Assembly (NCBI GenBank): GCA_018266775.1
Contig: JAFDZS010000021.1
Span: 1 to 64,000 of the forward strand
Source of the DNA: Bacteroidota bacterium
Lineage (GTDB): Bacteria; Bacteroidota; Bacteroidia; Chitinophagales; Chitinophagaceae
Direction: 5' to 3'
DNA: 64,000 nt
The position numbers and the translations under genes were made by a program. Positions within the stretch are counted from its first letter, which is position 1; each line of letters opens with the position of its first letter. This document shows positions 26,772-36,173 of this stretch, in pieces. A model generated the notes under the pieces. That model was not told the DNA's origin and ran no database searches. It saw nothing but the letters and a program-made list of their open reading frames with translations.

Positions 26772-27926
26772 GTGACCACACAACCGAAAAAAATATTGTT
26801 TATTGACCGGGACGGAACCATTTCAAAAGAAGTACCGGTAACGTATCAATTGGATGCATTTGAAAAACTGGAGTTTTATCCCGGTGTTATTTCTAACCTG
26901 CATAAAATTGCCACTGAACTGGATTATGAACTGGTGATGGTGACCAACCAGGATGGTTTGGGTACCGCATCATTTCCTGAAGAAACATTTTGGCCGGTGC
27001 AGCAATTGATGATTAAAACACTGGCGGCAGAAGATATTCATTTTGCATCGGTGCTGATTGATAAATCTTTTCCCGAAGACAATGCACCTACACGAAAGCC
27101 ACGCACGGGCATGATGACGAAATACATCAACAACCCCGAATACGATTTGACAAACTCTTTTGTAATTGGTGACCGCATTACAGATATAGAATTGGCAAAG
27201 AATCTTGGCTGCAAAGCCATCTGGCTGCATTCCATGAAAGGTTTGGGTGCCGCAGAAATTACTGCCACAACAGATGCACTGCGGAAAGAAGTAGTGGTGC
27301 TGGAAACAACAGACTGGTCGGCTATTTATCAATATCTGAAATTGCCACCAAGAGTTGTACAGCATGAACGAAATACCAATGAAACTACAATTGCTGTTGA
27401 AGTAAATTTAGATGGAACAGGAAAATCAAACATCCACACCGGCCTGGGCTTTTTTGATCACATGCTGGACCAGATTGCACGACATGGTAATATAGATTTG
27501 ACTGTACGGGTAAATGGAGATTTGCATATTGATGAGCACCACACCATTGAAGATACCGGCATTGCACTCGGAGAAGCAATTGCAAAAGCACTGGGCAACA
27601 AACGCGGAATAGAACGGTATGCATTTGTATTGCCGATGGATGATTGCCTGGCGCAGGTGGCGATTGATTTTGGCGGTCGTAACTGGTTAGTATGGGATGC
27701 ATCTTTCAAAAGAGAAAAAATTGGAGAAATGCCTACTGAAATGTTTTTCCATTTTTTTAAATCATTCAGTGATACATCAAAAAGTAATCTGAATATTAAA
27801 GCAGAAGGGGAGAACGAACATCATAAAATTGAATCCATCTTTAAAGCATTTGCAAAAACGATAAAGATGGCAGTGAAAAGAGATATTAATAATAATGCAT
27901 TGCCTTCAACAAAAGGCGTACTATAA
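26772..27926 (+). CDS. hisB: Bifunctional histidinol-phosphatase / imidazoleglycerol-phosphate dehydratase
   Basis: A 384-residue fusion that catalyses two steps. Residues 1-170 are a HAD-type histidinol phosphatase: FIDRDGTISKE contains the DxD catalytic pair, and DRITDIELAKNLG is a later HAD motif. Residues about 195-384 are IGP dehydratase with the manganese-binding His-rich motifs DHMLDQIARHG and IDEHHTIEDTGIALGEA, and SDTSKSNLNI. The start is a GTG at 26772, eight bases after hisC; an ATG alternative fitting the family is absent. hisH follows after nine bases. Confidence 0.95.
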   Translation: MTTQPKKILFIDRDGTISKEVPVTYQLDAFEKLEFYPGVISNLHKIATELDYELVMVTNQDGLGTASFPEETFWPVQQLMIKTLAAEDIHFASVLIDKSFPEDNAPTRKPRTGMMTKYINNPEYDLTNSFVIGDRITDIELAKNLGCKAIWLHSMKGLGAAEITATTDALRKEVVVLETTDWSAIYQYLKLPPRVVQHERNTNETTIAVEVNLDGTGKSNIHTGLGFFDHMLDQIARHGNIDLTVRVNGDLHIDEHHTIEDTGIALGEAIAKALGNKRGIERYAFVLPMDDCLAQVAIDFGGRNWLVWDASFKREKIGEMPTEMFFHFFKSFSDTSKSNLNIKAEGENEHHKIESIFKAFAKTIKMAVKRDINNNALPSTKGVL

Positions 27927-27935
27927 TCTAAATAC

Positions 27936-28553
27936 ATGAGTAATACCATTGCCATCATCAAATACAATGCAGGGAATGTGCAAAGTGTATTATACGCATT
28001 GCAGCGCTTAGGTGCAGAAGCGGTGGTAACAGATAATGCAGAAACAATCCGCAATGCAGCAAAAGTAATTTTTCCCGGCGTGGGCCATGCCACGCCTGCT
28101 ATGCAATACTTGCGTGAACGTGGGTTGGATGAAGTGATCACTTCATTACAACAGCCGGTGTTGGGTATTTGCCTGGGTTTGCAATTAATGTGCAATCATT
28201 CTGAAGAAGGCGACACCCAATGCCTTGGCATCTTTGATACAGAGGTGAAATTATTTCCTTCGGGTACAGATAAAGGTGATGAAACAATAACAGCAAAAAT
28301 TCCGCAGATAGGATGGAACACCATTGCCCAATATCAATCGGTATTGTTTAACGGATTGCCTGAATCATCTTATGTGTATTCCGTGCACAGTTATTATGCG
28401 GCGCTCAGCAAAGCCACCACTGCGCAGACGGCTTATATTATTCCCTACAGCGCTGCATTGCAGAAAGATAATTTTTATGCAGTGCAGTTTCATCCTGAAA
28501 AATCAGGGCAGGCAGGGGCGACCATTTTAAAAAACTTTATTGCATTACCATGA
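27936..28553 (+). CDS. hisH: Imidazole glycerol phosphate synthase, glutaminase subunit
   Basis: A 205-residue class-I glutamine amidotransferase that supplies ammonia to HisF. The nucleophile Cys is in GICLGLQLM, and the catalytic His and Glu are in VQFHPEKSG near the C terminus. The N-terminal start IAIIKYNAGNVQSV is typical. Its TGA stop overlaps the hisA ATG (ATGA), implying coupled translation. hisF, its partner, lies two genes on. Confidence 0.97.
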   Translation: MSNTIAIIKYNAGNVQSVLYALQRLGAEAVVTDNAETIRNAAKVIFPGVGHATPAMQYLRERGLDEVITSLQQPVLGICLGLQLMCNHSEEGDTQCLGIFDTEVKLFPSGTDKGDETITAKIPQIGWNTIAQYQSVLFNGLPESSYVYSVHSYYAALSKATTAQTAYIIPYSAALQKDNFYAVQFHPEKSGQAGATILKNFIALP

Positions 28554-29272
28554 CAATCATTCCAGCCATCGATGTCATCAACGGAAAATGTGTACGCCTC
28601 ACTAAAGGCGATTACGCACAGCAAAAAGTGTACAACGATAATCCCGTTGAAGTTGCCAAACAGTTTGAAGCCGCCGGCATAGAACGCCTGCACATAGTTG
28701 ATTTGGACGGCGCCAAAGCCGGAACCATCATCAACATTAATGTGCTGGAAGCTATTGCCAATGCCACCAGTTTAAAGATTGATTTTGGAGGTGGCGTAAA
28801 AACCATCACTGATGTGAGTAATATTTTTAATGCCGGCGCCAGCATGGTAACCATTGGCAGTTTGGCGGTGAAGCATCCGGAACTGCTGGAAGAATGGTTG
28901 ATGGAATTCAGCCCGGAACATTTTTTTATTGGCGCTGATGTGCTGGATGAAAAAATTAAGATCAGTGGCTGGTTAGAAGACAGCGGCATTAATATTTTTT
29001 CTTTCATTGGAAGAATGATTGCGCTTGGCGCCACTAATATTTTCTGTACGGATATTTCAAAAGACGGCGTGTTGCAGGGGCCATCCATTGAACTGTATAA
29101 AAAAATTATGCAGGAACATCCTGAAATTCGTTTAACCGCGAGCGGTGGTGTCAGCAATATGGATGATGTGGAAGAACTGAAAGCGATCGGTTGTGATGGC
29201 GTGATCATCGGTAAAGCTATTTACGAAGGAAATATATCGCTGCAGCAATTAAAGGCTCATATAATTTCCTGA
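28550..29272 (+). CDS. hisA: ProFAR isomerase
   Basis: A 240-residue (beta-alpha)8 barrel that isomerises ProFAR to PRFAR. The conserved start IIPAIDVINGKCVRLTKGDY carries the catalytic Asp, and the second half repeats the phosphate-binding pattern (GGGVKTI, TASGGVSN, GVIIGKAIYEG). Length is normal. It overlaps hisH by four bases. A 153-base gap with an imperfect hairpin separates it from hisF. Confidence 0.97.
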   Translation: MTIIPAIDVINGKCVRLTKGDYAQQKVYNDNPVEVAKQFEAAGIERLHIVDLDGAKAGTIININVLEAIANATSLKIDFGGGVKTITDVSNIFNAGASMVTIGSLAVKHPELLEEWLMEFSPEHFFIGADVLDEKIKISGWLEDSGINIFSFIGRMIALGATNIFCTDISKDGVLQGPSIELYKKIMQEHPEIRLTASGGVSNMDDVEELKAIGCDGVIIGKAIYEGNISLQQLKAHIIS

Positions 29273-29294
29273 CAAATGGTAAAGGCTTACCAAA

Positions 29295-29356
29295 GAAGTC
29301 AACTTTGCCAGTACTGGCTTCAATGGAATAAGAAATTCGATAGCAAAGTTGCCTTC
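29295..29356 (+). other. Intra-operon hairpin between hisA and hisF
   Basis: Arms GAAGTCAACTTTGC (29295-29308) and GCAAAGTTGCCTTC (29343-29356) pair over 14 positions with one mismatch. The loop contains the 12-base palindrome GCCAGTACTGGC (29307-29318). TTTT follows the right arm. It might reduce or process the transcript between hisA and hisF. No open frame of note is in the gap. Confidence 0.5.
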
Positions 29357-29425
29357 TTTTAAGCAGCGTCTTTAAATACGATTCTTTAAAATGTTATTAT
29401 TAAAGTAATTAAATAAAACATCATC

Positions 29426-30184
29426 TTGTTAACAAAGCGAATCATACCCTGCCTGGATATTAAAGACGGCAGAACCGTTAAAGGCATCAATTTTGAAAGC
29501 ATCCGTGATGCAGGCGACCCTGTGGAGCTGGCCATGCTGTATTCGGACAAAGGTGCAGATGAACTCGTGTTTTTGGATATCACAGCAACAGTGGAAAAAA
29601 GAAAAACACTGGTGGAACTGGTGAAGCGTATAGCGGCCAACATCAACATTCCATTTACTGTCGGCGGTGGCATCAGCACAGTGGAAGATGTGGCGTTGCT
29701 GCTGCAAAATGGAGCAGATAAAATTTCTGTCAACACCTCTGCATATAAAAATCCGCAATTGCTCAAAGAGTTGAGCGATGCATTTGGCAGCCAGTGCGTG
29801 GTGCTTGCCATTGATACCAAAAAAGAAGAAGACGGGGAATGGTATGTGTACCTCAACGGTGGCCGTACAAAAACGGAAACTAAAACAACAGACTGGGCGA
29901 AACAGGGAGTGGCTTTGGGTGCAGGAGAAATATTGCTGACCAGTATGAATAACGATGGCACCAAAAACGGCTTTGCACTGGACATTACTAAGACGCTCGC
30001 AACTGCTTTACCTGTGCCTGTCATCGCCAGCGGCGGTGCAGGATCAATGGAGCATTTTAAAACAGTATTTGAAGAAGCGCATGCAGATGCCGCACTGGCT
30101 GCCAGTATTTTTCATTATAAAGAAATTGACATACCGGATCTGAAACAATATTTAAAAGATGAACATATTGCGGTTCGGTTGTAA
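29426..30184 (+). CDS. hisF: Imidazole glycerol phosphate synthase, cyclase subunit
   Basis: A 252-residue (beta-alpha)8 barrel that uses ammonia from HisH to form IGP and AICAR from PRFAR. The family start LTKRIIPCLDIKDGRTVKG has the catalytic Asp; the second Asp is in LAIDTKKE; VGGGIS and ASGGAGS bind phosphate. The start codon is TTG at 29426, matching the usual beginning of HisF; the next in-frame ATG would remove essential residues. It is co-directional with the operon, but 153 bases past hisA and 273 before hisIE. Confidence 0.96.
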   Translation: MLTKRIIPCLDIKDGRTVKGINFESIRDAGDPVELAMLYSDKGADELVFLDITATVEKRKTLVELVKRIAANINIPFTVGGGISTVEDVALLLQNGADKISVNTSAYKNPQLLKELSDAFGSQCVVLAIDTKKEEDGEWYVYLNGGRTKTETKTTDWAKQGVALGAGEILLTSMNNDGTKNGFALDITKTLATALPVPVIASGGAGSMEHFKTVFEEAHADAALAASIFHYKEIDIPDLKQYLKDEHIAVRL

Positions 30185-30191
30185 GTTGTTA

Positions 30192-30319
30192 AAGCGCCAA
30201 GACGGTTCAAAACCGTCAGACGCTTGTTGAAAACTCTTGCATAATAAAAGCTGTCAGGTTGAGCCTGGCGAAACCGGTTAGTAATAATATAGCCGTCTTC
30301 GACAAGCTCAGACTGACAG
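30192..30319. repeat. Inverted repeats between hisF and hisIE
   Basis: No gene is visible in 30185-30457. A first hairpin pairs AAGCG with CGCTT and GACGGTT (30201-30207) with AACCGTC (30211-30217). A second, larger pair is CTGTCAG with TGAGC (30251-30263 region) and its diverged inverse copy ending in CTGACAG at 30313-30319; the right copy contains TTCGACAAGCTCAGACTGAC. A third degraded copy with GGGTTGAGC is near 30364. From memory, this CAAGCTCAGACTGACA motif is widely dispersed in Bacteroidota. Confidence 0.6.
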
Positions 30320-30457
30320 TCGTTAAAGTTGAAGAACAACAGCTGACAATTTAAAAAGTTTTCGGGTTGAGCGGGTTTACCCTGTGGGGCGAAACCGGGT
30401 TCCGTAAAAAATAATTCGAATCAGATATTTAAAACGAAAAATTAAGAACTTACTTCA

Positions 30458-31054
30458 ATGAACATCAACTTTTCAAAATATGCCGATGGCCTGGTGCCTG
30501 CAATTGTACAGGACGCCATCTCACAAAAAGTATTAATGCTGGGCTTTATGAATGAAGCCGCAGTGGCCAAAACAAAGGAACTGCAAAAAGTAACTTTCTT
30601 CAGCCGCACCAAAAACCGTTTGTGGACAAAGGGCGAGGAGAGCGGTAATTTTTTATATGTAAAAGATATAGCAGTGGATTGTGACAATGATACACTGCTC
30701 ATCAAAGCCATTCCTCACGGGCCGGTTTGCCATACCGGTGCCGATACCTGCTGGAATGAAACCAACAGCAGCGCCGATTTTCTCACGCATTTAGAACAGG
30801 TAATTGCAGGCAGAAAGAATAACCCTTCAGATGCTTCTTACACCAGTTCTTTATTTGTCAAAGGCATTAATAAAGTAGCACAGAAAGTGGGGGAGGAAGC
30901 CGTGGAACTGGTAATAGAAGCAAAGGATAATAACGAAGATTTATTTTTGGGAGAAGCTGCTGATTTATTGTTCCATTACCTGATTTTATTGCAGGCAAAA
31001 AATTACACCTTAAAAGATGTAATTGCCGTATTGGAAAAGCGCCATAAAAAATAA
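30458..31054 (+). CDS. hisIE: Bifunctional phosphoribosyl-AMP cyclohydrolase / phosphoribosyl-ATP pyrophosphatase
   Basis: A 198-residue fusion catalysing steps 2 and 3 of the pathway. HisI (about 1-105) carries VLMLGFMNEAA, TFFSRTKNRLWTKGEESGN and the zinc/magnesium motifs VDCDNDTLLI and GPVCHTGADTCW. HisE (about 110-198) has the pyrophosphatase helix motif KVGEEAVELVIEAK and EAADLLFHYLILL. It closes the operon. The spacing from hisF (273 bases with repeats) is unusually large for a his operon. Confidence 0.97.
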   Translation: MNINFSKYADGLVPAIVQDAISQKVLMLGFMNEAAVAKTKELQKVTFFSRTKNRLWTKGEESGNFLYVKDIAVDCDNDTLLIKAIPHGPVCHTGADTCWNETNSSADFLTHLEQVIAGRKNNPSDASYTSSLFVKGINKVAQKVGEEAVELVIEAKDNNEDLFLGEAADLLFHYLILLQAKNYTLKDVIAVLEKRHKK

Positions 31055-31201
31055 GGCATTATTCTTGCATAGTTTTGTGAACCGGTTACCGGAACAATAC
31101 TGTAACAACATGACTGTTGCATTTTAATGAGATCTGCAACCCTTTTTATCCGTTGGCAGTCATAGTAATGTATTATTGCACCATAAACAACTGTAATATC
31201 C

Positions 31202-33895
31202 ATGAAGAAAGTAAAGAAGATATTGAAGATTGTACTCATCAGCCTCGTATCAGTAATTGCCATCGCCATTGCGGCACCATTTATTTTCAAAAGCAAGATA
31301 GTTGCTTACGTAAAGGAAAGCGTCAATAAAAACCTTACCGCCAAAGTTGATTTTAAAGATGTGGACATATCTTTTTTCCGGCATTTCCCTAAAGTTGCTG
31401 TTGGTTTAGATGAATTGCAGGTAGTGGGCACAGGGTTATTTGAAGGCGATACCCTGCTTTTTGCAAAAAGGCTGGATGCTGCGGTAAATATTATGAGCAT
31501 CATCAAAGGAAAAGACATGACCATTTATGGTGTTGATGTGGAATCGCCCCGTATACATGCTATTGTTGATAAAAGCGGGAAAGCCAATTGGGATATTGTA
31601 AAGCCAGACACCGCTTCAACTGCCGGCAACACAAAGGAACAACCTTTCAAAATGCAGTTGCAGCATTATGCTATCACCAACGGTTATATCAGTTATAAAG
31701 ATGATGAAGGAAATATGAGCAGCGAGATTGTCAACTTAAATCACAGCGGCAGCGGAGATTTTACATCAGACCTGTTTACTTTAAAAACATCCACCACTGC
31801 AGATGCGGTGACCTTTACTTACGGAGGCATTCCTTATCTGGCCAGTGCTAAAACTAAAGTGGATGCCGACATACAGGTGGACAATAAACAAAACAGTTAT
31901 TCTTATGCAACCGATAAAATTACGGTGAACAATCTCGTCATCAGCAGCAAGGGGATAATTAAGAATCTCGATGCAAAAGGGTATGATATGGACATCAGTT
32001 TTAAAGCGCCATCCACTGATTTTAAAAATATTCTTTCGCTCATTCCAGCCATCTATAAAAATGACTTTGATAAAGTGAAAGCAACCGGCAGTGCGGTATT
32101 CAGCGGTTTTGTAAAAGGTGTGTATAACGATAATCAGATGCCCGCTTACCATGTTGACATGGAGGTAAAGAACGGATTCTTTCAATATGCAGATTTACCA
32201 AAGCCGGTGCAAAATATCAACCTGAACGCTGTAGTGGATAATAAAGACGGGCAAACCGATAACACAGTAGTAAACATCTCCAATGGCCATATTGAAATGG
32301 ATAACGATCCATTCGATTTTCGTTTGCTGGTGGAACATCCCGTCTCTAACATGTTTGTGGATGCAGCTGCAAAAGGCAAACTGGATTTATCGAAGGTGAC
32401 GCAATATGTAAAATTGGAAAAAGATACGAAGATGGCCGGTTTGCTGAACGCCGATGTAAGTGTAAAAGGAAATGTTGCTGACATTGAAAAACAACAGTAT
32501 GAAAAATTCAATGCCGCAGGAACAGTGGCGCTGAACCAGTTTCAATATGTATCCAAAGATTATCCAAGTGGTGTAAAGATCAATGCACTGAATACGGCAT
32601 TCAATCCAAAGCAGGTAAACATTACCGCATTGAACGGGCAATACCAGAATACTAATTTTGATGGCACCGGCCAGATCAACAACCTGCTGAGTTATATGCT
32701 GCAGCATAAACCGCTGAATGCTTCATTAAATGTACATGCAGATAACCTGAACCTGAACGACTGGATGGGCACATCAACAGATACAGCAACCCAAGGCACG
32801 GCTGCAGCTGCACCATTTGCTGTACCCGCCAACCTGGATGTTACTGTACAAACGAAAGCAGATAAAGTGCATTATGATAAAACGGATATTCAAAATTTAT
32901 CAGGCACCTTATTGGTGAACAACGAAACGGTTTACCTGAAAGATGTGAAGGGTAATGCGCTGGACGGATCATTAGCGGTAAGCGGCACCTATTCCACTTT
33001 ACAGAGTAAAAAGAATCCGGATATTGCTTTAAATTATGACGTGAGTGGTGTTGATGTACAAAAAACATTTTATGCTTTTAACACCGTACAAAAATTAATG
33101 CCGATTGGTAAATTCATTGCAGGTAAATTATCCTCTCAGCTGACAATGAAAGGAAAACTGGGAGAGAATATGATGCCGGATTTAAGTACATTAACCGGCA
33201 ATGGCAACCTGCTGCTGATACAGGGCTTCCTCAGCAAATTTGCACCATTGGATAAAATTGCCAGTACTTTAAACGTAAAGGAACTGGAACAAATTTCATT
33301 GAAAGAGGTAAAGAATTATTTTGAATTCACTAATGGAAAAGTGCTCGTAAAACCTTTCAACGTAAAAATATCGAATATTGATATGGAGATTGGCGGATTG
33401 CAGGGCATAGATCAATCGCTGGATTATGTGATCAATATGAAACTGCCGCGTTCAATGATGGGTACACAGGGCAACCAGTTAGTGAATAATCTTGTGTCGC
33501 AGGTAAACAGTAAAGGCGTGCCATTGAATGTTGGGGAAACAGTAAACCTTGCATTGAAGCTGGGCGGAACATTTACCGCACCAACGGTTAAAACAGACCT
33601 GAAACAAAGTGCCACCAACCTTACCGACCAGATGAAGCAGCAGGTAACTGATTTTGCAAAGGCAAAAATTGACAGTACTAAAACTGCGGTTACGAATGCA
33701 GTAAAAGATACCGTAAAATCAGTAAAGAACCAGGCGCTGAATGCAGCCAAAGATGAGTTGACTAAAAGATTAAGTGGTAACGATAACACTGCCGCAGATT
33801 CAAACAAAACAAAACCTAACCCTAAAGAATCTTTAAAAGGGTTAATGAATTCTTTACTGAAGAAAAAACAAAAAGATACCGCAACACAGCATTAA
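31202..33895 (+). CDS. AsmA-family envelope protein
   Basis: An 897-residue protein with one N-terminal membrane segment (about residues 8-28) and a long beta-rich periplasmic part. AsmA-type features are FKDVDISFFRHFPKVAVGLDEL and TGNGNLLLIQGFLSKFAPLDKIAS in the C-terminal region, which matches the AsmA-like C-terminal domain. AsmA proteins in other bacteria are thought to move lipids to, or help assemble, the outer membrane. The C terminus ends in a Lys/Asp/Thr-rich tail. Its stop overlaps the stop of the convergent gene at 33892 by four bases. Confidence 0.88.
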   Translation: MKKVKKILKIVLISLVSVIAIAIAAPFIFKSKIVAYVKESVNKNLTAKVDFKDVDISFFRHFPKVAVGLDELQVVGTGLFEGDTLLFAKRLDAAVNIMSIIKGKDMTIYGVDVESPRIHAIVDKSGKANWDIVKPDTASTAGNTKEQPFKMQLQHYAITNGYISYKDDEGNMSSEIVNLNHSGSGDFTSDLFTLKTSTTADAVTFTYGGIPYLASAKTKVDADIQVDNKQNSYSYATDKITVNNLVISSKGIIKNLDAKGYDMDISFKAPSTDFKNILSLIPAIYKNDFDKVKATGSAVFSGFVKGVYNDNQMPAYHVDMEVKNGFFQYADLPKPVQNINLNAVVDNKDGQTDNTVVNISNGHIEMDNDPFDFRLLVEHPVSNMFVDAAAKGKLDLSKVTQYVKLEKDTKMAGLLNADVSVKGNVADIEKQQYEKFNAAGTVALNQFQYVSKDYPSGVKINALNTAFNPKQVNITALNGQYQNTNFDGTGQINNLLSYMLQHKPLNASLNVHADNLNLNDWMGTSTDTATQGTAAAAPFAVPANLDVTVQTKADKVHYDKTDIQNLSGTLLVNNETVYLKDVKGNALDGSLAVSGTYSTLQSKKNPDIALNYDVSGVDVQKTFYAFNTVQKLMPIGKFIAGKLSSQLTMKGKLGENMMPDLSTLTGNGNLLLIQGFLSKFAPLDKIASTLNVKELEQISLKEVKNYFEFTNGKVLVKPFNVKISNIDMEIGGLQGIDQSLDYVINMKLPRSMMGTQGNQLVNNLVSQVNSKGVPLNVGETVNLALKLGGTFTAPTVKTDLKQSATNLTDQMKQQVTDFAKAKIDSTKTAVTNAVKDTVKSVKNQALNAAKDELTKRLSGNDNTAADSNKTKPNPKESLKGLMNSLLKKKQKDTATQH

Positions 33896-34803
33896 ACCCG
33901 TTGTACAGGTTCAACCTGTAAAGGACTGAATTCAATTGCGGAGGCGGAGTCTGCTTCCGGTTCATGCACTGCTTCTTCTTTGTATAAAGTACTTTTACGG
34001 TATTTGCCAAACGGCAGTTTGAGTAAGTACCAGTAGATGTGTTTTTTGGGTTCATCCATATAAGTATCCACACCAAAAACGGTTTTGGAAGAAGATAAAG
34101 TTCTGAAGGTGCCAAACATCCTGTCCCAGACACTTAATACATCGCCATAATTGCAATCGGTATAAGGCCGCACATAATGATGATGTACATGGTGCAGGTT
34201 GGGGGTGATGAAAACCAGTCCCACCAAGCGGTCAACGCTTTCGGGTAAACGATAATTCACGTGTGCAAAAACATTGCTGATGATCTGTATCAGCTGGCGT
34301 AACAGTAATGCCCAGAACACTGTACCGCTCACAAACACCCACAACAATGTAAAGCAATTGCGGATAAAATTTTCTCCCGGGTGTTCACGCAGGGAAGTGG
34401 AAGTATCCAGTTGCAAATCGCTGTGGTGTACAATATGAAACATCCACAATCTTTTTACCCTGTGCATGAAAACATGGTACACATATTCACCCAAATCGAG
34501 AAAGATGAATGTAACCATAAACACCACCCAGTCATTTTTCATAAAGGGAAAATGATAGAACAGGCCGAAGTGATGATGCGCTGTCCATTGCATGGTGGCC
34601 GCAAAACTGATGCTTACTAAAATCTGTAATGGAAAATTGCTGAATATAAAACCGGCATTTACAAAAGCATGTTTCCATTTGGATGGATTAATGCTGAGCC
34701 CAATGAACTGCTCCACATTCCAGCATAACAGCAACATGCCGGTGATCACAAAAAATTGCACTTCAGAAGAAGCATGTTCCAGGAAAAGGATGAACTGATG
34801 CAT
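33892..34803 (-). CDS. Sterol desaturase / fatty acid hydroxylase family protein
   Basis: A 303-residue polytopic membrane di-iron protein. Four or more hydrophobic segments surround the His clusters HVFMH, HIVHH and HHVHHHY with an NVFAHVNY element between them, fitting the eight-His pattern of the family. Substrate may be a lipid alcohol, sphingolipid or carotenoid; it cannot be named here. Length is normal. It converges on the AsmA gene with overlapping stops. The next minus-strand gene, DUF2147, is eight bases upstream. Confidence 0.88.
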   Translation of the reverse strand: MHQFILFLEHASSEVQFFVITGMLLLCWNVEQFIGLSINPSKWKHAFVNAGFIFSNFPLQILVSISFAATMQWTAHHHFGLFYHFPFMKNDWVVFMVTFIFLDLGEYVYHVFMHRVKRLWMFHIVHHSDLQLDTSTSLREHPGENFIRNCFTLLWVFVSGTVFWALLLRQLIQIISNVFAHVNYRLPESVDRLVGLVFITPNLHHVHHHYVRPYTDCNYGDVLSVWDRMFGTFRTLSSSKTVFGVDTYMDEPKKHIYWYLLKLPFGKYRKSTLYKEEAVHEPEADSASAIEFSPLQVEPVQRV

Positions 34804-34810
34804 GGCGGTT

Positions 34811-35257
34811 TTATGTTTTTTTAAAAGTCATGGTTTCGCCCAATAAGCTCACGAGCCAGTATCCCCGCACTTTTAATTCATTGTTGCTGTTTAACCAAAC
34901 TTTGGAACTCCATTCTTTACCTGAGTTACTATCGTAGATCACACCATCTTTCCATTCGTCAGCATCTTCATCATAAGTTAATCCATGCAGTACTTCAAGG
35001 CCGGCAATCCGCCTGCTGCGCAATTCTTTTTTAGGGTTCTTTTCATCTAATCTTGTATTCCAGGGTTTGCTTTTATCATCGCTGTCATCAAACCAAAGCA
35101 CTTTTGCTTTGTACTCGGTGCCTTCTTTATACACTTCCACTTCAAGGTTATTATCTTCCGACATCCATTTGCCAATAATAGCATCGGGATTTTTTTGGGC
35201 ATGAAGGGATAGTGAGAACAAGGTTGCAAACAGGGATATAAACAAAGTTTGTTTCAT
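34811..35257 (-). CDS. Secreted DUF2147-family protein
   Basis: A 148-residue exported protein. The signal peptide MKQTLFISLFATLFSLSLHA is followed by the DUF2147 pattern: IIGKWMSEDNNLEVEVYKEG near residue 28, KNPKKELRSRRIAGLEVLHGL, and a C-terminal LKVRGYWLVSLLGETMTFKK. The domain is lipocalin-like and its function is unknown. I chose the ATG at 35257 because the signal begins there. Eight bases separate it from the hydroxylase gene downstream, so co-transcription is likely. Confidence 0.88.
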   Translation of the reverse strand: MKQTLFISLFATLFSLSLHAQKNPDAIIGKWMSEDNNLEVEVYKEGTEYKAKVLWFDDSDDKSKPWNTRLDEKNPKKELRSRRIAGLEVLHGLTYDEDADEWKDGVIYDSNSGKEWSSKVWLNSNNELKVRGYWLVSLLGETMTFKKT

Positions 35258-35450
35258 TGTTGTTGGTTGATGCAATACCGGCTTAAGCCCCGGCAGATTA
35301 AGATAAGGCGGAGCAGCGGTAACTCCGGTCTCTCTAACGACAAAGAGAATAAATACAGCTGCACAGCGTGGTTAAGCAAGTGTTAAACAGGGAAAGTTTG
35401 GGAGAAGGTAAGCGTTGATAAAAACATTTTTCTTTCAATGCAGTGCAAAA

Positions 35451-35478
35451 AAAGCGCCGCAACAATGTGCAGCGCTTT
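35451..35478. terminator. Terminator-like hairpin
   Basis: Stem AAAGCGC + GCA paired with TGC + GCGCTTT, one C-A mismatch inside, six-base loop. It lies 22 bases past the stop of the minus-strand gene at 35500 and has an A-run on its left, i.e. U-run in that transcript. Confidence 0.65.
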
Positions 35479-35499
35479 GAAAATAATGGGCTTAACAAT

Positions 35500-36030
35500 T
35501 TACTGAACGGTAAAACTGATTTTGTTATCGCCCCACAATAAAGTGATGGTGCCGTTTTTATCAATGGTAAACGTCATCTTTTCTGCAAATGGTTCTGCTT
35601 TCGATTTAGTGGCAGTAATACGCAGTGCATCATCAGCTTCTTTGTAATTGAATGCGCCCCATTGCTTCCATGTTTTATTAAAGATGATGGTCCAGTTTTT
35701 ATCACCACTCAAAGAGAACAGGCCATACTTTCCTGCGGGTAAAGTTTTGTCGCCAATCTTCAGGTCTTTACTGGTTTCAAACACGGTAGCTTCATTGGCA
35801 CCGGTGCGCCAAACTTCGCCGGCTTTTGGTTCAAGATCCTGGCCAATGGTGCGCCCTTTTACAGAAGGCTGACTGTAGTCGATGGAAATTACAGCGCCAT
35901 TGTTCAATGTTTCTTTTACCAATGCAGGAGGGCTGGGGCGTTTGCTTTTATCAGTACCGCCCTGTGCTGTTGCGGTAAAGCTGAATGCTACGCTGCCTGC
36001 AAGCAGGGCAAGTGTTACCATTTTTTTCAT
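35500..36030 (-). CDS. Secreted DUF2911-family protein
   Basis: A 176-residue exported protein. After a signal peptide (MKKMVTLALLAGSVAFSFTATAQ), the DUF2911 pattern is clear: ISIDYSQPSVKGRTIG, VWRTGANEATVFETSKDLKIG, LPAGKYGLFSL and a W-x-x-IFN element. The family is abundant in Bacteroidota and of unknown function. Length is normal. A terminator-like hairpin follows at 35451-35478. Confidence 0.9.
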   Translation of the reverse strand: MKKMVTLALLAGSVAFSFTATAQGGTDKSKRPSPPALVKETLNNGAVISIDYSQPSVKGRTIGQDLEPKAGEVWRTGANEATVFETSKDLKIGDKTLPAGKYGLFSLSGDKNWTIIFNKTWKQWGAFNYKEADDALRITATKSKAEPFAEKMTFTIDKNGTITLLWGDNKISFTVQ

Positions 36031-36091
36031 AGTTGTTTATTTTTTTGTTTAGAATGATTGCTTAATCGGTAAATGACGTACTGCGGTTGCC

Positions 36092-36131
36092 TCATCACAT
36101 GGTCTGACGTCCCCGTCAGACCATGTGATGA
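36092..36131. repeat. Singleton member of the hairpin family, perfect 18-bp stem
   Basis: Arms TCATCACATGGTCTGACG (36092-36109) and its exact complement (36114-36131) flank the loop TCCC. The core and GGTC/GACC outer arm are those of array 2, but the usual mismatch is replaced by a T-A pair. It lies between two minus-strand genes, 43 bases past the stop of the PH-domain gene, and could terminate it, though there is no T-run. Confidence 0.85.
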
Positions 36132-36173
36132 AGAAGCAGTCAGTATATTGTTTTTCTTCAACACTTAAGTGCT

